Below are positions 26,246 through 34,754 of a stretch of 64,000 nt of DNA, in pieces. Within the stretch, counting starts at the first letter, position 1; every line of letters starts with the position of its first letter. The notes under the pieces are model-generated. The model saw only the letters and a list, made by a program, of their open reading frames with translations. It was not told the origin of the DNA and searched no databases. Made by a program: the position numbers and the translations under genes. Source of the DNA: an uncultured Lachnospiraceae bacterium (GTDB lineage: Bacteria > Bacillota > Clostridia > Lachnospirales > Lachnospiraceae); the NCBI GenBank assembly GCA_910588215.1, contig CAJUQJ010000010.1, forward strand, positions 12,181 through 76,180, written 5' to 3'.

Positions 26246-28336
26246 ATGAACAAAGACTTCAAAGTAGGTAAGACACAGATTTATCCTTTAGGCGTGTATT
26301 TCCGACATGCAGGGCTGCACGTTGCGGCAGTGCACAGAAGAATACATACGGAAGATTCAGCAGAATTCGGTATCATTCTGTATGACAGAAGACATAGAGG
26401 CGGCATCAGGATTCCGTTTCCGGAAGAGAACAGGGTCGGTTCCGTTTATGCTATGATGCTGGAGGGCTATCAGAACAGAGAATTCAGCTATCTTTTTTAC
26501 TGTGGGAATCGGGTCTGGCAGGATCCTTACTGCAGGAAGATAGAATGTACCACGAAATACGGCGTGCCGAGAAAGGGGCCGGTGCGCTGCATGGTGCCGG
26601 ATGAACACTATGACTGGGCAGATGACCGTGCGCCGGCAGTCCCTTATGAGAATACAGTGCTGTATGCCCTTCATGTGCGGGGCTTTACGAAGCACAGATC
26701 CTCCGGCGTAGTGCATAAGGGAACTTATGCAGGGATCATAGAAAAGATTCCATATCTGAAAGATCTGGGGATCACTTCGATCCTGCTGATGCCGGCTTAC
26801 GAGTTTGACGAGATTCAGGCACAGGACAATATACAAACGCTTCTGACGATGAAACAGGCGGCGGCTTCCTACAGACAGATTGCGGAGCGGCCGGCGGGAG
26901 AGCATGAGATCGCGCCGGTACCTGCGAAGCAGGAACTCCCTTACAAGATCAATTACTGGGGATATCGCAGGGGCATGTATTACAGTCCCAAGGGTGGTTA
27001 TGCGTACAGTCAGGATGCGGTGGGCGAATTTAAGGACATGGTGAAGGCGCTGCACCGAGAGGGCATTGAGATATTGATGCAGTTTTATTTCCCGACGGAG
27101 GTTGCCCCGGCGGAGATGCTGGATGTACTAAAATATTGGAAAGTGGAATATCATATAGACGGTTTTCATGTGATGGGAGTGGACCTGCCTATAGGGATGT
27201 TTGCCGCGGAGCCGCTGCTGTCCGATACGAAGCTGCTGACCGTGCAACAGTACGACCCGGTATCCACGGAGGCGGCAGCCCTGTCCCGCAGTATTGGCTG
27301 GCTGAGTGAGGGATTTCAGTATGATATGCGCCGGTTGCTGAAGGGGGATGACAACGTGATCAACCAGTTTATCTTCCATGTGCGCAACAACAGGCTGGAG
27401 ACGGGTATTATCAATTATATTGCCAAGTGGGATGGTTTCCGCCTGGCGGACTTGGTATCGTATGACCGGAAGCACAATGAGGACAACGGAGAGGACAACC
27501 GGGACGGGACGGATTACAACTGCAGCTGGAACTGCGGCGTGGAGGGCAAGAGCCGTCGGAAATCCATTCTGTATCTGCGCATGAAACAGATGAAGAATGC
27601 CATGACATTGGTCTTTCTCTCACAGGGGACACCGCTTCTTTACAGCGGTGATGAGTTCGGGAATACCCAGAACGGCAACAACAATCCGTACTGTCAGGAT
27701 AATAATACCGGGTGGATCAAGTGGAATCAGATGGAGAGCGGGAGCGAATTGCTGTCGTATACGAAGATGCTGATTCGGCTGCGCAGAAAGCATCCGATCC
27801 TGCACAGTGCCATGCCCCTTAGGGGGATGGATACGCTTTCCTGCGGTTATCCGGATATCTCCTTCCACGGTAAGGAAGCCTGGCGGCCGGATACAAGTCC
27901 TGCCAGCAGGTCCATGGGAGTCATGTATTGCGGCTATTACGGAGAGATTGACGGTCGAAGAGATGAGGACTTTATCTATTTCGGGGTGAATCTGTACTGG
28001 GAATCCCATGTTCTGGGGCTGCCGACGTTACCCAAGGGGAAAGCCTGGAAGCTATGTGCTTCAACGGATATAAGGGAGAGAACGGATCAGAAGACGGAAG
28101 CAGAGAGAAAGCCGGACGAACAGGCGGAATGCATGCAAAAGGATCAATCGACAGAGCAGGGGAAAGAAGCACTTAAGAAGCAAGAAGAGAATCTGCTGAA
28201 GATCACCATTCCGCCGCGGACCATCATGATCTATACGACACAGGATTGTCCGGTACAGGAACGCCCGCTTAAGCAGCGTCGCAAACACAGTAAGCCTTCT
28301 TTGGGGAAGAGAAGTGAACCTATAGTAACAGAATAA
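26246..28336 (+). CDS. GH13 isoamylase/GlgX-like protein with lost catalytic residues
   Basis: A 696-residue protein with the fold of GlgX/isoamylase-type debranching enzymes: an N-terminal beta domain, YALHVRGFTKH, and NYWGYRRGMYYSP. Region IV context is very well kept (WDGFRLADLVSYDRKHNEDN and SWNCGVEG). The catalytic motifs are degenerate. Region I reads ILMQFYFP where DVVYNH is expected; region II IDGFHVMGVD where GFRFDLA is expected; region III TVQQYDP in place of IAEPWD; and the region IV His is Trp. It is probably a carbohydrate-binding or regulatory pseudoenzyme. The C-terminus is Glu/Lys/Gln-rich. GGAGG precedes ATG 26246. Confidence 0.85.
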   Translation: MNKDFKVGKTQIYPLGVYFRHAGLHVAAVHRRIHTEDSAEFGIILYDRRHRGGIRIPFPEENRVGSVYAMMLEGYQNREFSYLFYCGNRVWQDPYCRKIECTTKYGVPRKGPVRCMVPDEHYDWADDRAPAVPYENTVLYALHVRGFTKHRSSGVVHKGTYAGIIEKIPYLKDLGITSILLMPAYEFDEIQAQDNIQTLLTMKQAAASYRQIAERPAGEHEIAPVPAKQELPYKINYWGYRRGMYYSPKGGYAYSQDAVGEFKDMVKALHREGIEILMQFYFPTEVAPAEMLDVLKYWKVEYHIDGFHVMGVDLPIGMFAAEPLLSDTKLLTVQQYDPVSTEAAALSRSIGWLSEGFQYDMRRLLKGDDNVINQFIFHVRNNRLETGIINYIAKWDGFRLADLVSYDRKHNEDNGEDNRDGTDYNCSWNCGVEGKSRRKSILYLRMKQMKNAMTLVFLSQGTPLLYSGDEFGNTQNGNNNPYCQDNNTGWIKWNQMESGSELLSYTKMLIRLRRKHPILHSAMPLRGMDTLSCGYPDISFHGKEAWRPDTSPASRSMGVMYCGYYGEIDGRRDEDFIYFGVNLYWESHVLGLPTLPKGKAWKLCASTDIRERTDQKTEAERKPDEQAECMQKDQSTEQGKEALKKQEENLLKITIPPRTIMIYTTQDCPVQERPLKQRRKHSKPSLGKRSEPIVTE

Positions 28337-28349
28337 GGATAGAAGAGTC

Positions 28350-28883
28350 ATGATAAAAGCATGGGAGCATTTTAAAACGATAACACTTCACAAGCGTCTG
28401 GTGATGGAGGGATGCTTTAAGGTCGGGCTGTACTGGCAGGGGATCGTTCACGATTTGTCTAAATTCAGTCCCACCGAGTTCCTTGTGGGCGCCAGATACT
28501 GGCAGGGTGACAGAAGCCCTAATAACGCAGAGCGCGAGGAAATAGGATATTCTTCTTCGTGGCTGCACCACAAAGGCCGGAACAAACATCACTATGAATA
28601 TTGGATCGATTACAGCAGTCGGGGCATAGAGGGTGGTATGGCACCGGCGCCGATGCCGAAGCGGTATATTGTGGAGATGTTCATGGACCGGATCGCGGCC
28701 TGTAAGGTTTACCATAAAGATGCTTATACTTGCAAGGATCCGTTGCTGTATTACCAGTCTTCTCAGACTCCGCCGCCATTGCATCCGAAGACGAAGAAAC
28801 TTTTGGAAATTCTGCTGCATATGTTGGCGGAGAAAGGCGAAGAAGAAACGTTCCGCTATATTAGAGTCAGGGTCTTAAAGTAA
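28350..28883 (+). CDS. DUF5662 family protein
   Basis: A 177-residue soluble protein that begins MIKAWEHFKTITLHKRLVM. It contains the His/Asp-rich segment GIVHDLSKFSPTEF and SWLHHKGRNKHHYEYWIDY, which is characteristic of DUF5662. The conserved His/Asp pattern resembles a metal-binding site of the HD type, but no function is known. It lies 14 bp after the GH13 gene and is probably cotranscribed. Confidence 0.8.
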   Translation: MIKAWEHFKTITLHKRLVMEGCFKVGLYWQGIVHDLSKFSPTEFLVGARYWQGDRSPNNAEREEIGYSSSWLHHKGRNKHHYEYWIDYSSRGIEGGMAPAPMPKRYIVEMFMDRIAACKVYHKDAYTCKDPLLYYQSSQTPPPLHPKTKKLLEILLHMLAEKGEEETFRYIRVRVLK

Positions 28884-28937
28884 CCTTCTTACTCCTTTTT
28901 GCATAGGATATCATATAAAAAAAGGAGATGAGAATAT

Positions 28938-29231
28938 ATGAATTGTAGCATTATACTGTTATTTTTATTATTCTGTGGCCGGAACGGCTGCGGTTGCGGC
29001 AGGGACACAGGCTGCGGCTGCGAAGAGCCCAGACCTGTACCGCCGCCATGCCGTCCGAGAGAACGGGACTGTGAGTGTGGCAGAGAACGCGAATGCGGTA
29101 GAGAGCGTGAGCGGGAATGCGGCAGGGAACGCGAGCCGGAACGTAATTGTCCGTGCGGCAGCGATTCCCGGTTTGAACCGCGCTTCGAGCCGAGACCGTT
29201 TTCCGACGGCTGTGGATGCAATGAGAAATAG
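28938..29231 (+). CDS. Small Cys/Arg/Glu-rich repetitive protein
   Basis: A 97-residue protein with a short hydrophobic start (MNCSIILLFLLFCG), then Cys-Gly motifs (NGCGCGRDTGCGCEE), a Pro-rich linker, and an imperfect repeat of C-G-R-E-R-E units. It ends DGCGCNEK. AAAGGAGATGAG gives an excellent ribosome site, supporting real translation. I do not recognise the family. The Cys pairs could bind metal or be cross-linked, as in spore-coat or envelope proteins. The overlapping frame at 28975 has no ribosome site. Confidence 0.7.
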   Translation: MNCSIILLFLLFCGRNGCGCGRDTGCGCEEPRPVPPPCRPRERDCECGRERECGRERERECGREREPERNCPCGSDSRFEPRFEPRPFSDGCGCNEK

Positions 29232-29290
29232 AAGCAAGCATAGCTTGCGTGCGAGAGCCGTAATGCGGACGCGGATAAGCTGATCAGTAT

Positions 29291-29333
29291 ACACTGCCTT
29301 TTCTTTTCGGTTGACGAAAAGAGGGGGCAGTGT
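29291..29333 (+). terminator. Long hairpin before trpS
   Basis: ACACTGCC (29291-29298) pairs with GGCAGTGT (29326-29333), and the inner arms CTTTTCG (29303-29309) and CGAAAAG (29315-29321) pair as well. It has no T tract beyond TTAAA. It probably ends the upstream transcript or folds in the trpS leader. No T-box sequence is present. Confidence 0.5.
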
Positions 29334-29387
29334 TAAACTGTTTCAAAGAAAGTGCAGAAGTATCATAACAGGCGAACGGAGGAAAAC

Positions 29388-30392
29388 ATGTTAGACGGAA
29401 AGAAAGTTTTATTCAGTGGTATGCAGGCAACCGGTAATCTGACACTTGGTAATTATCTGGGTGCGTTAAAGAACTGGGTTACGCTCTGCGATGAGTATAT
29501 GTGCTTCTATTCGGTGGTAGACTTGCATTCGATCACGGTGCGCCAGGATCCGGCGGAACTGCGGAAAAGAGCACGGAATCTGTTGACCTTGTACATAGCG
29601 GCAGGTATCGATCCGGAGAAGAACTGTCTTTATTACCAGTCTCATGTATCCGGTCATGCGGAATTGTCCTGGATATTGAACTGTTTTACCTATATGGGAG
29701 AATTAAACCGCATGACACAGTTCAAGGACAAGGCATCCAAACATGCAGATAACATTAATGCGGGACTGTTTACGTATCCGGTGTTGATGGCGGCTGATAT
29801 CCTGCTGTATCAGGCGGATGTGGTGCCGGTGGGTAAGGACCAGCTGCAGCATCTGGAGATCGCGCGGGATATCGCACAGCGTTTCAACGGGATTTACGGC
29901 GATGTCTTCACGATTCCTGAACCTTATCTGGGCAGGACAGGCGCCAGCATCAAAAGCCTGCAGAATCCCTCGAAGAAGATGTCCAAGTCTGATGAGAATC
30001 TGAATGCCAGCATCTATCTGATGGATGATCCGGATACGATCATCCGTAAGTTCAAGCGGGCCGTGACGGACTCAGAGGCCTGTGTCCGCTACAGCGAGGA
30101 ACAGCCGGGTATCCGCAATCTGATCGATATCTACTGTGCCTGCACGGGCAAGACACCCCAGGAGACAGAGCAGGAGTTTGCAGGCAGAGGGTACGGAGAG
30201 TTTAAGATGGCTGTGGGTGAAGCTGTTGTAGGCGTCTTAAAACCTCTTCAGGATAGATTCCATGACTTGTCCGGTAACAAAGATCACATCGATAAGATCA
30301 TCAAGGAGAATGCGGAGAAGGCAAATTATTATGCCATGAAGACACTGCGCAAAGTACAGAAAAAGATCGGTTTCCCGGAGAGAATCCGATAA
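29388..30392 (+). CDS. trpS: Tryptophanyl-tRNA synthetase
   Basis: A 334-residue class I synthetase of normal length. It has the HIGH-type motif in GMQATGNLTLGNYLGALK and the KMSKS loop in PSKKMSKSDEN. ATG 29388 is preceded by ACGGAGGAAA. The upstream in-frame ATG at 29352 lacks a ribosome site. It is followed by a clear terminator. Confidence 0.95.
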   Translation: MLDGKKVLFSGMQATGNLTLGNYLGALKNWVTLCDEYMCFYSVVDLHSITVRQDPAELRKRARNLLTLYIAAGIDPEKNCLYYQSHVSGHAELSWILNCFTYMGELNRMTQFKDKASKHADNINAGLFTYPVLMAADILLYQADVVPVGKDQLQHLEIARDIAQRFNGIYGDVFTIPEPYLGRTGASIKSLQNPSKKMSKSDENLNASIYLMDDPDTIIRKFKRAVTDSEACVRYSEEQPGIRNLIDIYCACTGKTPQETEQEFAGRGYGEFKMAVGEAVVGVLKPLQDRFHDLSGNKDHIDKIIKENAEKANYYAMKTLRKVQKKIGFPERIR

Positions 30393-30424
30393 ACAGAAAT
30401 AAATGTCTATGCAGAAGAAAGTAA

Positions 30425-30460
30425 GACCATGCCAAAGTTGCAGGAAGGCATGGTCTTTTT
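30425..30460 (+). terminator. Rho-independent terminator of trpS
   Basis: GACCATGCC (30425-30433) pairs with GGCATGGTC (30447-30455), followed by TTTTT. Confidence 0.9.
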
Positions 30461-30541
30461 AGTGTGATAGCGGAAGCAAAGGGTGCTATTCCATGTCAAA
30501 AAGGATATTCAGAAAATTCCGGTCATTCGCGTAACGCAGGA

Positions 30542-31342
30542 TCATCCCTGAAATACATCGGTGAAATATCCGGCTGCGGAGACGGGTTCGCCTCCTCTTG
30601 ACAGATGGCTTGTATCGCCGATGACTTGTGCCCGGAATTGGGCGATATTGCCTCGGCGTTCCTCTGTTCCCAGGATGGTCACAGAAGTAGGGGCCAGATA
30701 GAGACTGTGGAACAATAATGCCGGTGACATACCAAGCAGATGACTCATCATCACGCAGATCACGCCCAAATGGCAGAATAGGACGATAGAACTGTCTGTC
30801 TTGTCAATCTGTCCACGCATCTTATCAGTATAGTCCGGTGTGACGATGTTGGGTGCAGCAGGTTGTTCCCGGACTTCTTGTGTAGAGAGATTCTCGTTCA
30901 GGTAATAATTGTGGAATCTTCGGTAGCCATAGGAGGCCAGAATATCGTCGAGTCCGTCGCACACTTCGGTGTAAGCGGGGAGCAGTGCGGGATTGGAGCG
31001 GTAGAGCTGTGTTTCCTTCCAATCATTCCGGTCATACATCTGGGGAATCTCAGTCCAGTATTCCGGCATGAAATCCCATGGTACGCCTACCTGGCCCGTG
31101 GTGGGATCCTCCACCGGGTAGAAGAACTCCTTCATCCAGTCATGGGTGATGGCTTCCCGGCCGACCCGCTCAAGCGTGTAGGAAGCGGTCTTCTGCGCGC
31201 GGCCAAGGGGAGAACAGTAAAACTGTGTTACCGGCCAGTTCACTGTGCGGTCCGAGAGCAGCTTCGCTTCGCGGATGCCCTTCTCCGTTAACGAGTCATT
31301 GACATAATCAGGATCTCCGTGTCTGATAAAGATAATTTTCAT
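30542..31342 (-). CDS. Histidine phosphatase family protein
   Basis: A 266-residue protein of the phosphoglycerate-mutase-like superfamily. The catalytic RHG motif is at the N-terminus (MKIIFIRHGDPDYVNDSLTE), and a second His is in IVLFCHLGVICVM. It is longer than the usual 200-residue broad-specificity phosphatases, with an insert around residues 85-150. The substrate cannot be predicted. Confidence 0.88.
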   Translation of the reverse strand: MKIIFIRHGDPDYVNDSLTEKGIREAKLLSDRTVNWPVTQFYCSPLGRAQKTASYTLERVGREAITHDWMKEFFYPVEDPTTGQVGVPWDFMPEYWTEIPQMYDRNDWKETQLYRSNPALLPAYTEVCDGLDDILASYGYRRFHNYYLNENLSTQEVREQPAAPNIVTPDYTDKMRGQIDKTDSSIVLFCHLGVICVMMSHLLGMSPALLFHSLYLAPTSVTILGTEERRGNIAQFRAQVIGDTSHLSRGGEPVSAAGYFTDVFQG

Positions 31343-31463
31343 AAAGTTTCCTCCGTAGGTTACGCTTTAGCAAAATTTAATTAGTGTTTTTGTTTATTAT
31401 AGTATATAATAACATAGATGTATAGAAAATGTGAAGATGTCAGGGTGTTTGGAAACAAGAAAA

Positions 31464-31638
31464 TGTAACAGTTCAGCCCTCATCATTCATAAAAGCGTCT
31501 GCTGCGCAGCCGACGCCGCTTTGCGGCTCATATTTTATTTCATGTGAGGGCGCTCTGCTCATAAAATACTCTGCAGCCCGTGTTCTGTGTGCAAGCACCC
31601 ACACAGTCTGCAGAGTACTTTATGGCTGAACTGTTACA
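31464..31638. repeat. MITE-like element with 15-bp inverted ends
   Basis: TGTAACAGTTCAGCC (31464-31478) and its exact complement (31624-31638) bound 175 bp. Inside, CATAAAATACTCTGCAG pairs with CTGCAGAGTACTTTATG save one mismatch, so the right half folds into a long hairpin. A 13-base part of the end (GTAACAGTTCAGC) recurs at 20431-20443. It ends 19 bp before the HflK start. The rest of 31343-31463 shows only AT-rich sequence. Confidence 0.6.
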
Positions 31639-31656
31639 GGAAAATGGAGGAGAACT

Positions 31657-32682
31657 ATGTTCGGCGCAAGAAAGCAAGCAAGGGAAGACCTGCATAAATT
31701 CGACAGTGGCAAAGGCAAGTCAGTAGCAGGGATCATCGCAGTCATCGCAGTTTTGGTCATTTTGGTGAGCGGATCCTATTATTCTATTCAGGAGGAGGAG
31801 CAGGCGGTAGTCTGCACATTTGGTTCGCCGAAGGCTGTCACGACGCCGGGACTTCATTTCAAGATTCCTTTTATACAGACTGTCAATAAGGTGAATACTA
31901 CGATTCAGGGCTTTTCCATTGGCTATCAAGAAGGCGGGGAAGAAATCGACGCGATGATGATCACATCGGACTATAATTTTATCTATGTGGATTTCTATGC
32001 TGAATATAGAGTGACCGATCCGGTCAAAGCTCTCTATGCCTCCCGTAACCCGGAGGAGATCTTGAAGAATATTGCTCAGAACTGTATCAGGACGACGATC
32101 GGTTCCTACAGTGTGGACAGTGTTCTGACGACAGGGAAGAATGAGATCCAGTCCAATATCAAGCAGATGATTCTGGATAAGCTGGAAGACTATGATATCG
32201 GTATTCAGCTTGTCAATATAACGATCCAGGATGCCACACCGCCTACCGCGGAAGTGGAGAATGCCTTTAAGGAAGTGGAGACGGCCAAGCAGGGGAAAGA
32301 GACGGCGCTGAACAATGCGAACAAGTACCGCAACGAACAAATCCCTAATGCGGAGGCGGAGGCGGATAAGATCTTGCAGGATGCGGAAGCCACGAAGCAG
32401 GAGAGGATCAATGAGGCTAACGGCCAGGCGGCACGTTTCAACTCTATGTACCAAGAATATGCGAAATATCCTGAGGTAACGAAGAAGAGAATGTTCTACG
32501 AGGCCATGGAGAATATCCTGCCGGATGTGAAGGTAGTGATCCAGAGTAAGGATGGCGCTACGAATACGATCTTGCCGCTGGACAGTTTCGTGTCGGAGGA
32601 GAATGATTCTTCTACACGGTCATCAGGCAGTATCGGCAACAATGCTGCAGATGCGCAGACGGAAGATCAGACAGAGGAATGA
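31657..32682 (+). CDS. hflK: HflK-like SPFH membrane protease modulator
   Basis: A 341-residue protein with one N-terminal membrane helix (about 24-44) and an SPFH/Band 7 domain starting YYSIQEEEQAVVCTFGSPKA. A long Ala/Glu/Gln coiled coil (about 225-275) and a Ser/Asp/Glu-rich tail follow. GGAGGAGAACT precedes the ATG. With the next gene it forms the HflK/HflC pair that modulates the membrane protease FtsH. No ftsH is in the window. Confidence 0.88.
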   Translation: MFGARKQAREDLHKFDSGKGKSVAGIIAVIAVLVILVSGSYYSIQEEEQAVVCTFGSPKAVTTPGLHFKIPFIQTVNKVNTTIQGFSIGYQEGGEEIDAMMITSDYNFIYVDFYAEYRVTDPVKALYASRNPEEILKNIAQNCIRTTIGSYSVDSVLTTGKNEIQSNIKQMILDKLEDYDIGIQLVNITIQDATPPTAEVENAFKEVETAKQGKETALNNANKYRNEQIPNAEAEADKILQDAEATKQERINEANGQAARFNSMYQEYAKYPEVTKKRMFYEAMENILPDVKVVIQSKDGATNTILPLDSFVSEENDSSTRSSGSIGNNAADAQTEDQTEE

Positions 32683-32762
32683 TGATCGTATCAGTTGGAA
32701 GGATCAGTGCAATTGCTGTATTGCGTTTAAGGAAAACAGCGATCAGAGAGATGGAGGATATC

Positions 32763-33833
32763 ATGGCTGACTTTAATCAAAATTTTAATACAAACAGTGG
32801 GACCGGGGAATATGAGCGGTTCAATTCCGACGGCACGAAGAAAAAGAACAAAGGGGAGAAGCGCAGAAAGAGAGCCGGAGCCGGCATACTGGTGGCGCTT
32901 ATTGCGGTGGTGGCTTTGATCCTGCTCGGCAGTTCCATGGTTGTGACGAAGCAGAACCAGTTTAAACTGATAAGACAGTTCGGCCGGGTACAGCGCGTGG
33001 TGACGGATGCGGGCCTGTCTTTCAGGATTCCTTTTATCGAGTCTGTAGATACGATCCCGAAGGAACTTCTGTTGTATGATCTGCCGTCATCGGATGTCAT
33101 CACATCCGACAAGAAGACGATGATCGTGGACAGTTATGTGCTCTGGCATGTGACGGATCCGCTGAAGTTCGCGCAGACGCTGAGCTGTTCCGTGAGTAAT
33201 GCGGAAGGCCGTATCGATGCGATCGTATACAATGCTACCAAGAATACTATCTCCAACATGAAGCAGGACGAAGTGATCCGAAGCCGTGACGGCAAGATGA
33301 CGATCACGGTGGATCAGGATCCGGAGGAAGTGAAGAACAATGATATGGTCATCTCCGAAGAACATGAGGAAGTGATCGAGATCACTTCTTTGACAGAAGA
33401 GATCATGGCCCAGATCAATCATGTGGAAGAACAGTATGGTATTGAGATTTCTGCGGTGGAAGTCAAGAAACTTGACCTGCCTGATGACAATAAACAGGCT
33501 GTCTACACCCGTATGATATCGGAACGTGAGAATATCGCGGCCCAGTATACGGCAGAGGGTAAATCCGAGGCGAAGATGATCGAGAATACGACGGATAAGG
33601 AAGTGTCCATCATGCTTTCTGATGCAGAGGCGAAAGCAGAAGCGGCTATCGCAGAAGGGGAAGCAGAATATATGCGTATTCTGACGAATGCCTATTCCGA
33701 TCCGGCGAAGATGGATTTCTATTCGTTCGTCCGTGCACTTGATGCACTGAAAGAGAGTATGCGCGGGGATAATAAGACTATTATCCTGTCTGATGATTCA
33801 CCGATCGCGCAGATCTTCAACGGACAGTATTAG
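32763..33833 (+). CDS. hflC: HflC-like SPFH membrane protease modulator
   Basis: A 356-residue protein with a Lys/Arg-rich cytoplasmic N-terminus, one membrane helix (about 38-60), an SPFH domain (VVTKQNQFKLIRQFGRVQRV) and an Ala/Glu coiled coil ending in the HflC-type YSFVRALDALKESM. The start at ATG 32763 is fixed by ATGGAGGATATC. An in-frame ATG at 32679 would overlap the hflK stop and lacks a site. An insert of about 25 residues near 180-215 (TVDQDPEEVKNND) interrupts the domain compared with short HflC proteins. Confidence 0.88.
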   Translation: MADFNQNFNTNSGTGEYERFNSDGTKKKNKGEKRRKRAGAGILVALIAVVALILLGSSMVVTKQNQFKLIRQFGRVQRVVTDAGLSFRIPFIESVDTIPKELLLYDLPSSDVITSDKKTMIVDSYVLWHVTDPLKFAQTLSCSVSNAEGRIDAIVYNATKNTISNMKQDEVIRSRDGKMTITVDQDPEEVKNNDMVISEEHEEVIEITSLTEEIMAQINHVEEQYGIEISAVEVKKLDLPDDNKQAVYTRMISERENIAAQYTAEGKSEAKMIENTTDKEVSIMLSDAEAKAEAAIAEGEAEYMRILTNAYSDPAKMDFYSFVRALDALKESMRGDNKTIILSDDSPIAQIFNGQY

Positions 33834-33896
33834 AGAGAGCAGGGACGGCGGAAGCCGCGAGGAACGATGAAATTTGAGAGGGGAATATTTAGGTAG

Positions 33897-34754
33897 ATGA
33901 AATTAGACAAATTTTATGAAGAACTGGATTCTTATTTTGCAAAGCAGGAGATTGATAAGGTGGATTCGTTCCTAAGTGCTTCGCTGGAACAGGCCAAGGA
34001 GGAAGAGGACTACGGGGCTTACATCGGTATCTGCAATGAGATGATCGGATTTTACCGTAGTGTGTCCGCTTTCGAGAAGGCTTATGTGGCGGCAGAGGAT
34101 GTGCTGCTTCTGATGGAAGAACTGCAGATGGAGAACACAGAGCATTTTGCCACGACGCTTCTGAATGCGGCCACAGCTTATCGCGCCGCGGGAGATTATG
34201 CTACCGCGCTGCGGTATTACAAGCAGGCACTACAGATCTACAATGGCATTCTGCCGCCGGAGGATTACCGGTTTGCGGGGCTTTATAATAATATGAGTAT
34301 CCTGTTCGAGAAGACGGAAGAGAATGAGGAGGCCATAGCCAGCGCCGAGAAGGCGCTGGCTATTATAGAGAAGCTGGAAGGCGGTGAGATGGAGACGGCA
34401 ACGACGTTGACCAATCTTGCGCTGCTGCACTTTAAGACGGGACAGCCAGAGAAGGCTAAGGAACTTCTGGAAAGGGCGCTTTCACTGTTTGAGAGAAGCG
34501 GCGAGAACACGGATGCTCACTACAGCGGTGCACTGGCAGGTGTGGCGGAAGCCTGGTATCGTATGGAAGATTATGAGAAAGCGCTGCACTATTATGAGAA
34601 GGCTTTGTCTGAGGTCAAGATACATTTTGGAGAAAATATGAGTTACGTTATTCTCTGTGAGAACTGCGCTGCGGTCTGTGAGAAGCTGGGGAATCAGGAG
34701 AAACAGGCATTTTATGTGCAAAGAGCAAAAGAAGCAAAGGAAATGATCGGATGA
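33897..34754 (+). CDS. Tetratricopeptide repeat protein
   Basis: A 285-residue soluble protein made mostly of TPR helices, for example YRAAGDYATALRYYKQALQI, EEAIASAEKALAII, PEKAKELLERALSLF and EDYEKALHYYEKALSE. It overlaps the DUF4037 gene by 4 bp, suggesting that the two proteins act together. No signal peptide. The specific role is unknown. Confidence 0.88.
   Translation: MKLDKFYEELDSYFAKQEIDKVDSFLSASLEQAKEEEDYGAYIGICNEMIGFYRSVSAFEKAYVAAEDVLLLMEELQMENTEHFATTLLNAATAYRAAGDYATALRYYKQALQIYNGILPPEDYRFAGLYNNMSILFEKTEENEEAIASAEKALAIIEKLEGGEMETATTLTNLALLHFKTGQPEKAKELLERALSLFERSGENTDAHYSGALAGVAEAWYRMEDYEKALHYYEKALSEVKIHFGENMSYVILCENCAAVCEKLGNQEKQAFYVQRAKEAKEMIG

Noticed and set aside
28975..29283. 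Ala/Asn-rich frame overlapping the Cys-rich protein
   Set aside because: A shadow frame of the repetitive DNA without a ribosome site; the frame at 28938 has an excellent one.
29231..29387. T-box upstream of trpS
   Set aside because: No GGTGGTACCGCG-type sequence; only a long hairpin is present. The leuS leader likewise lacks a T-box.
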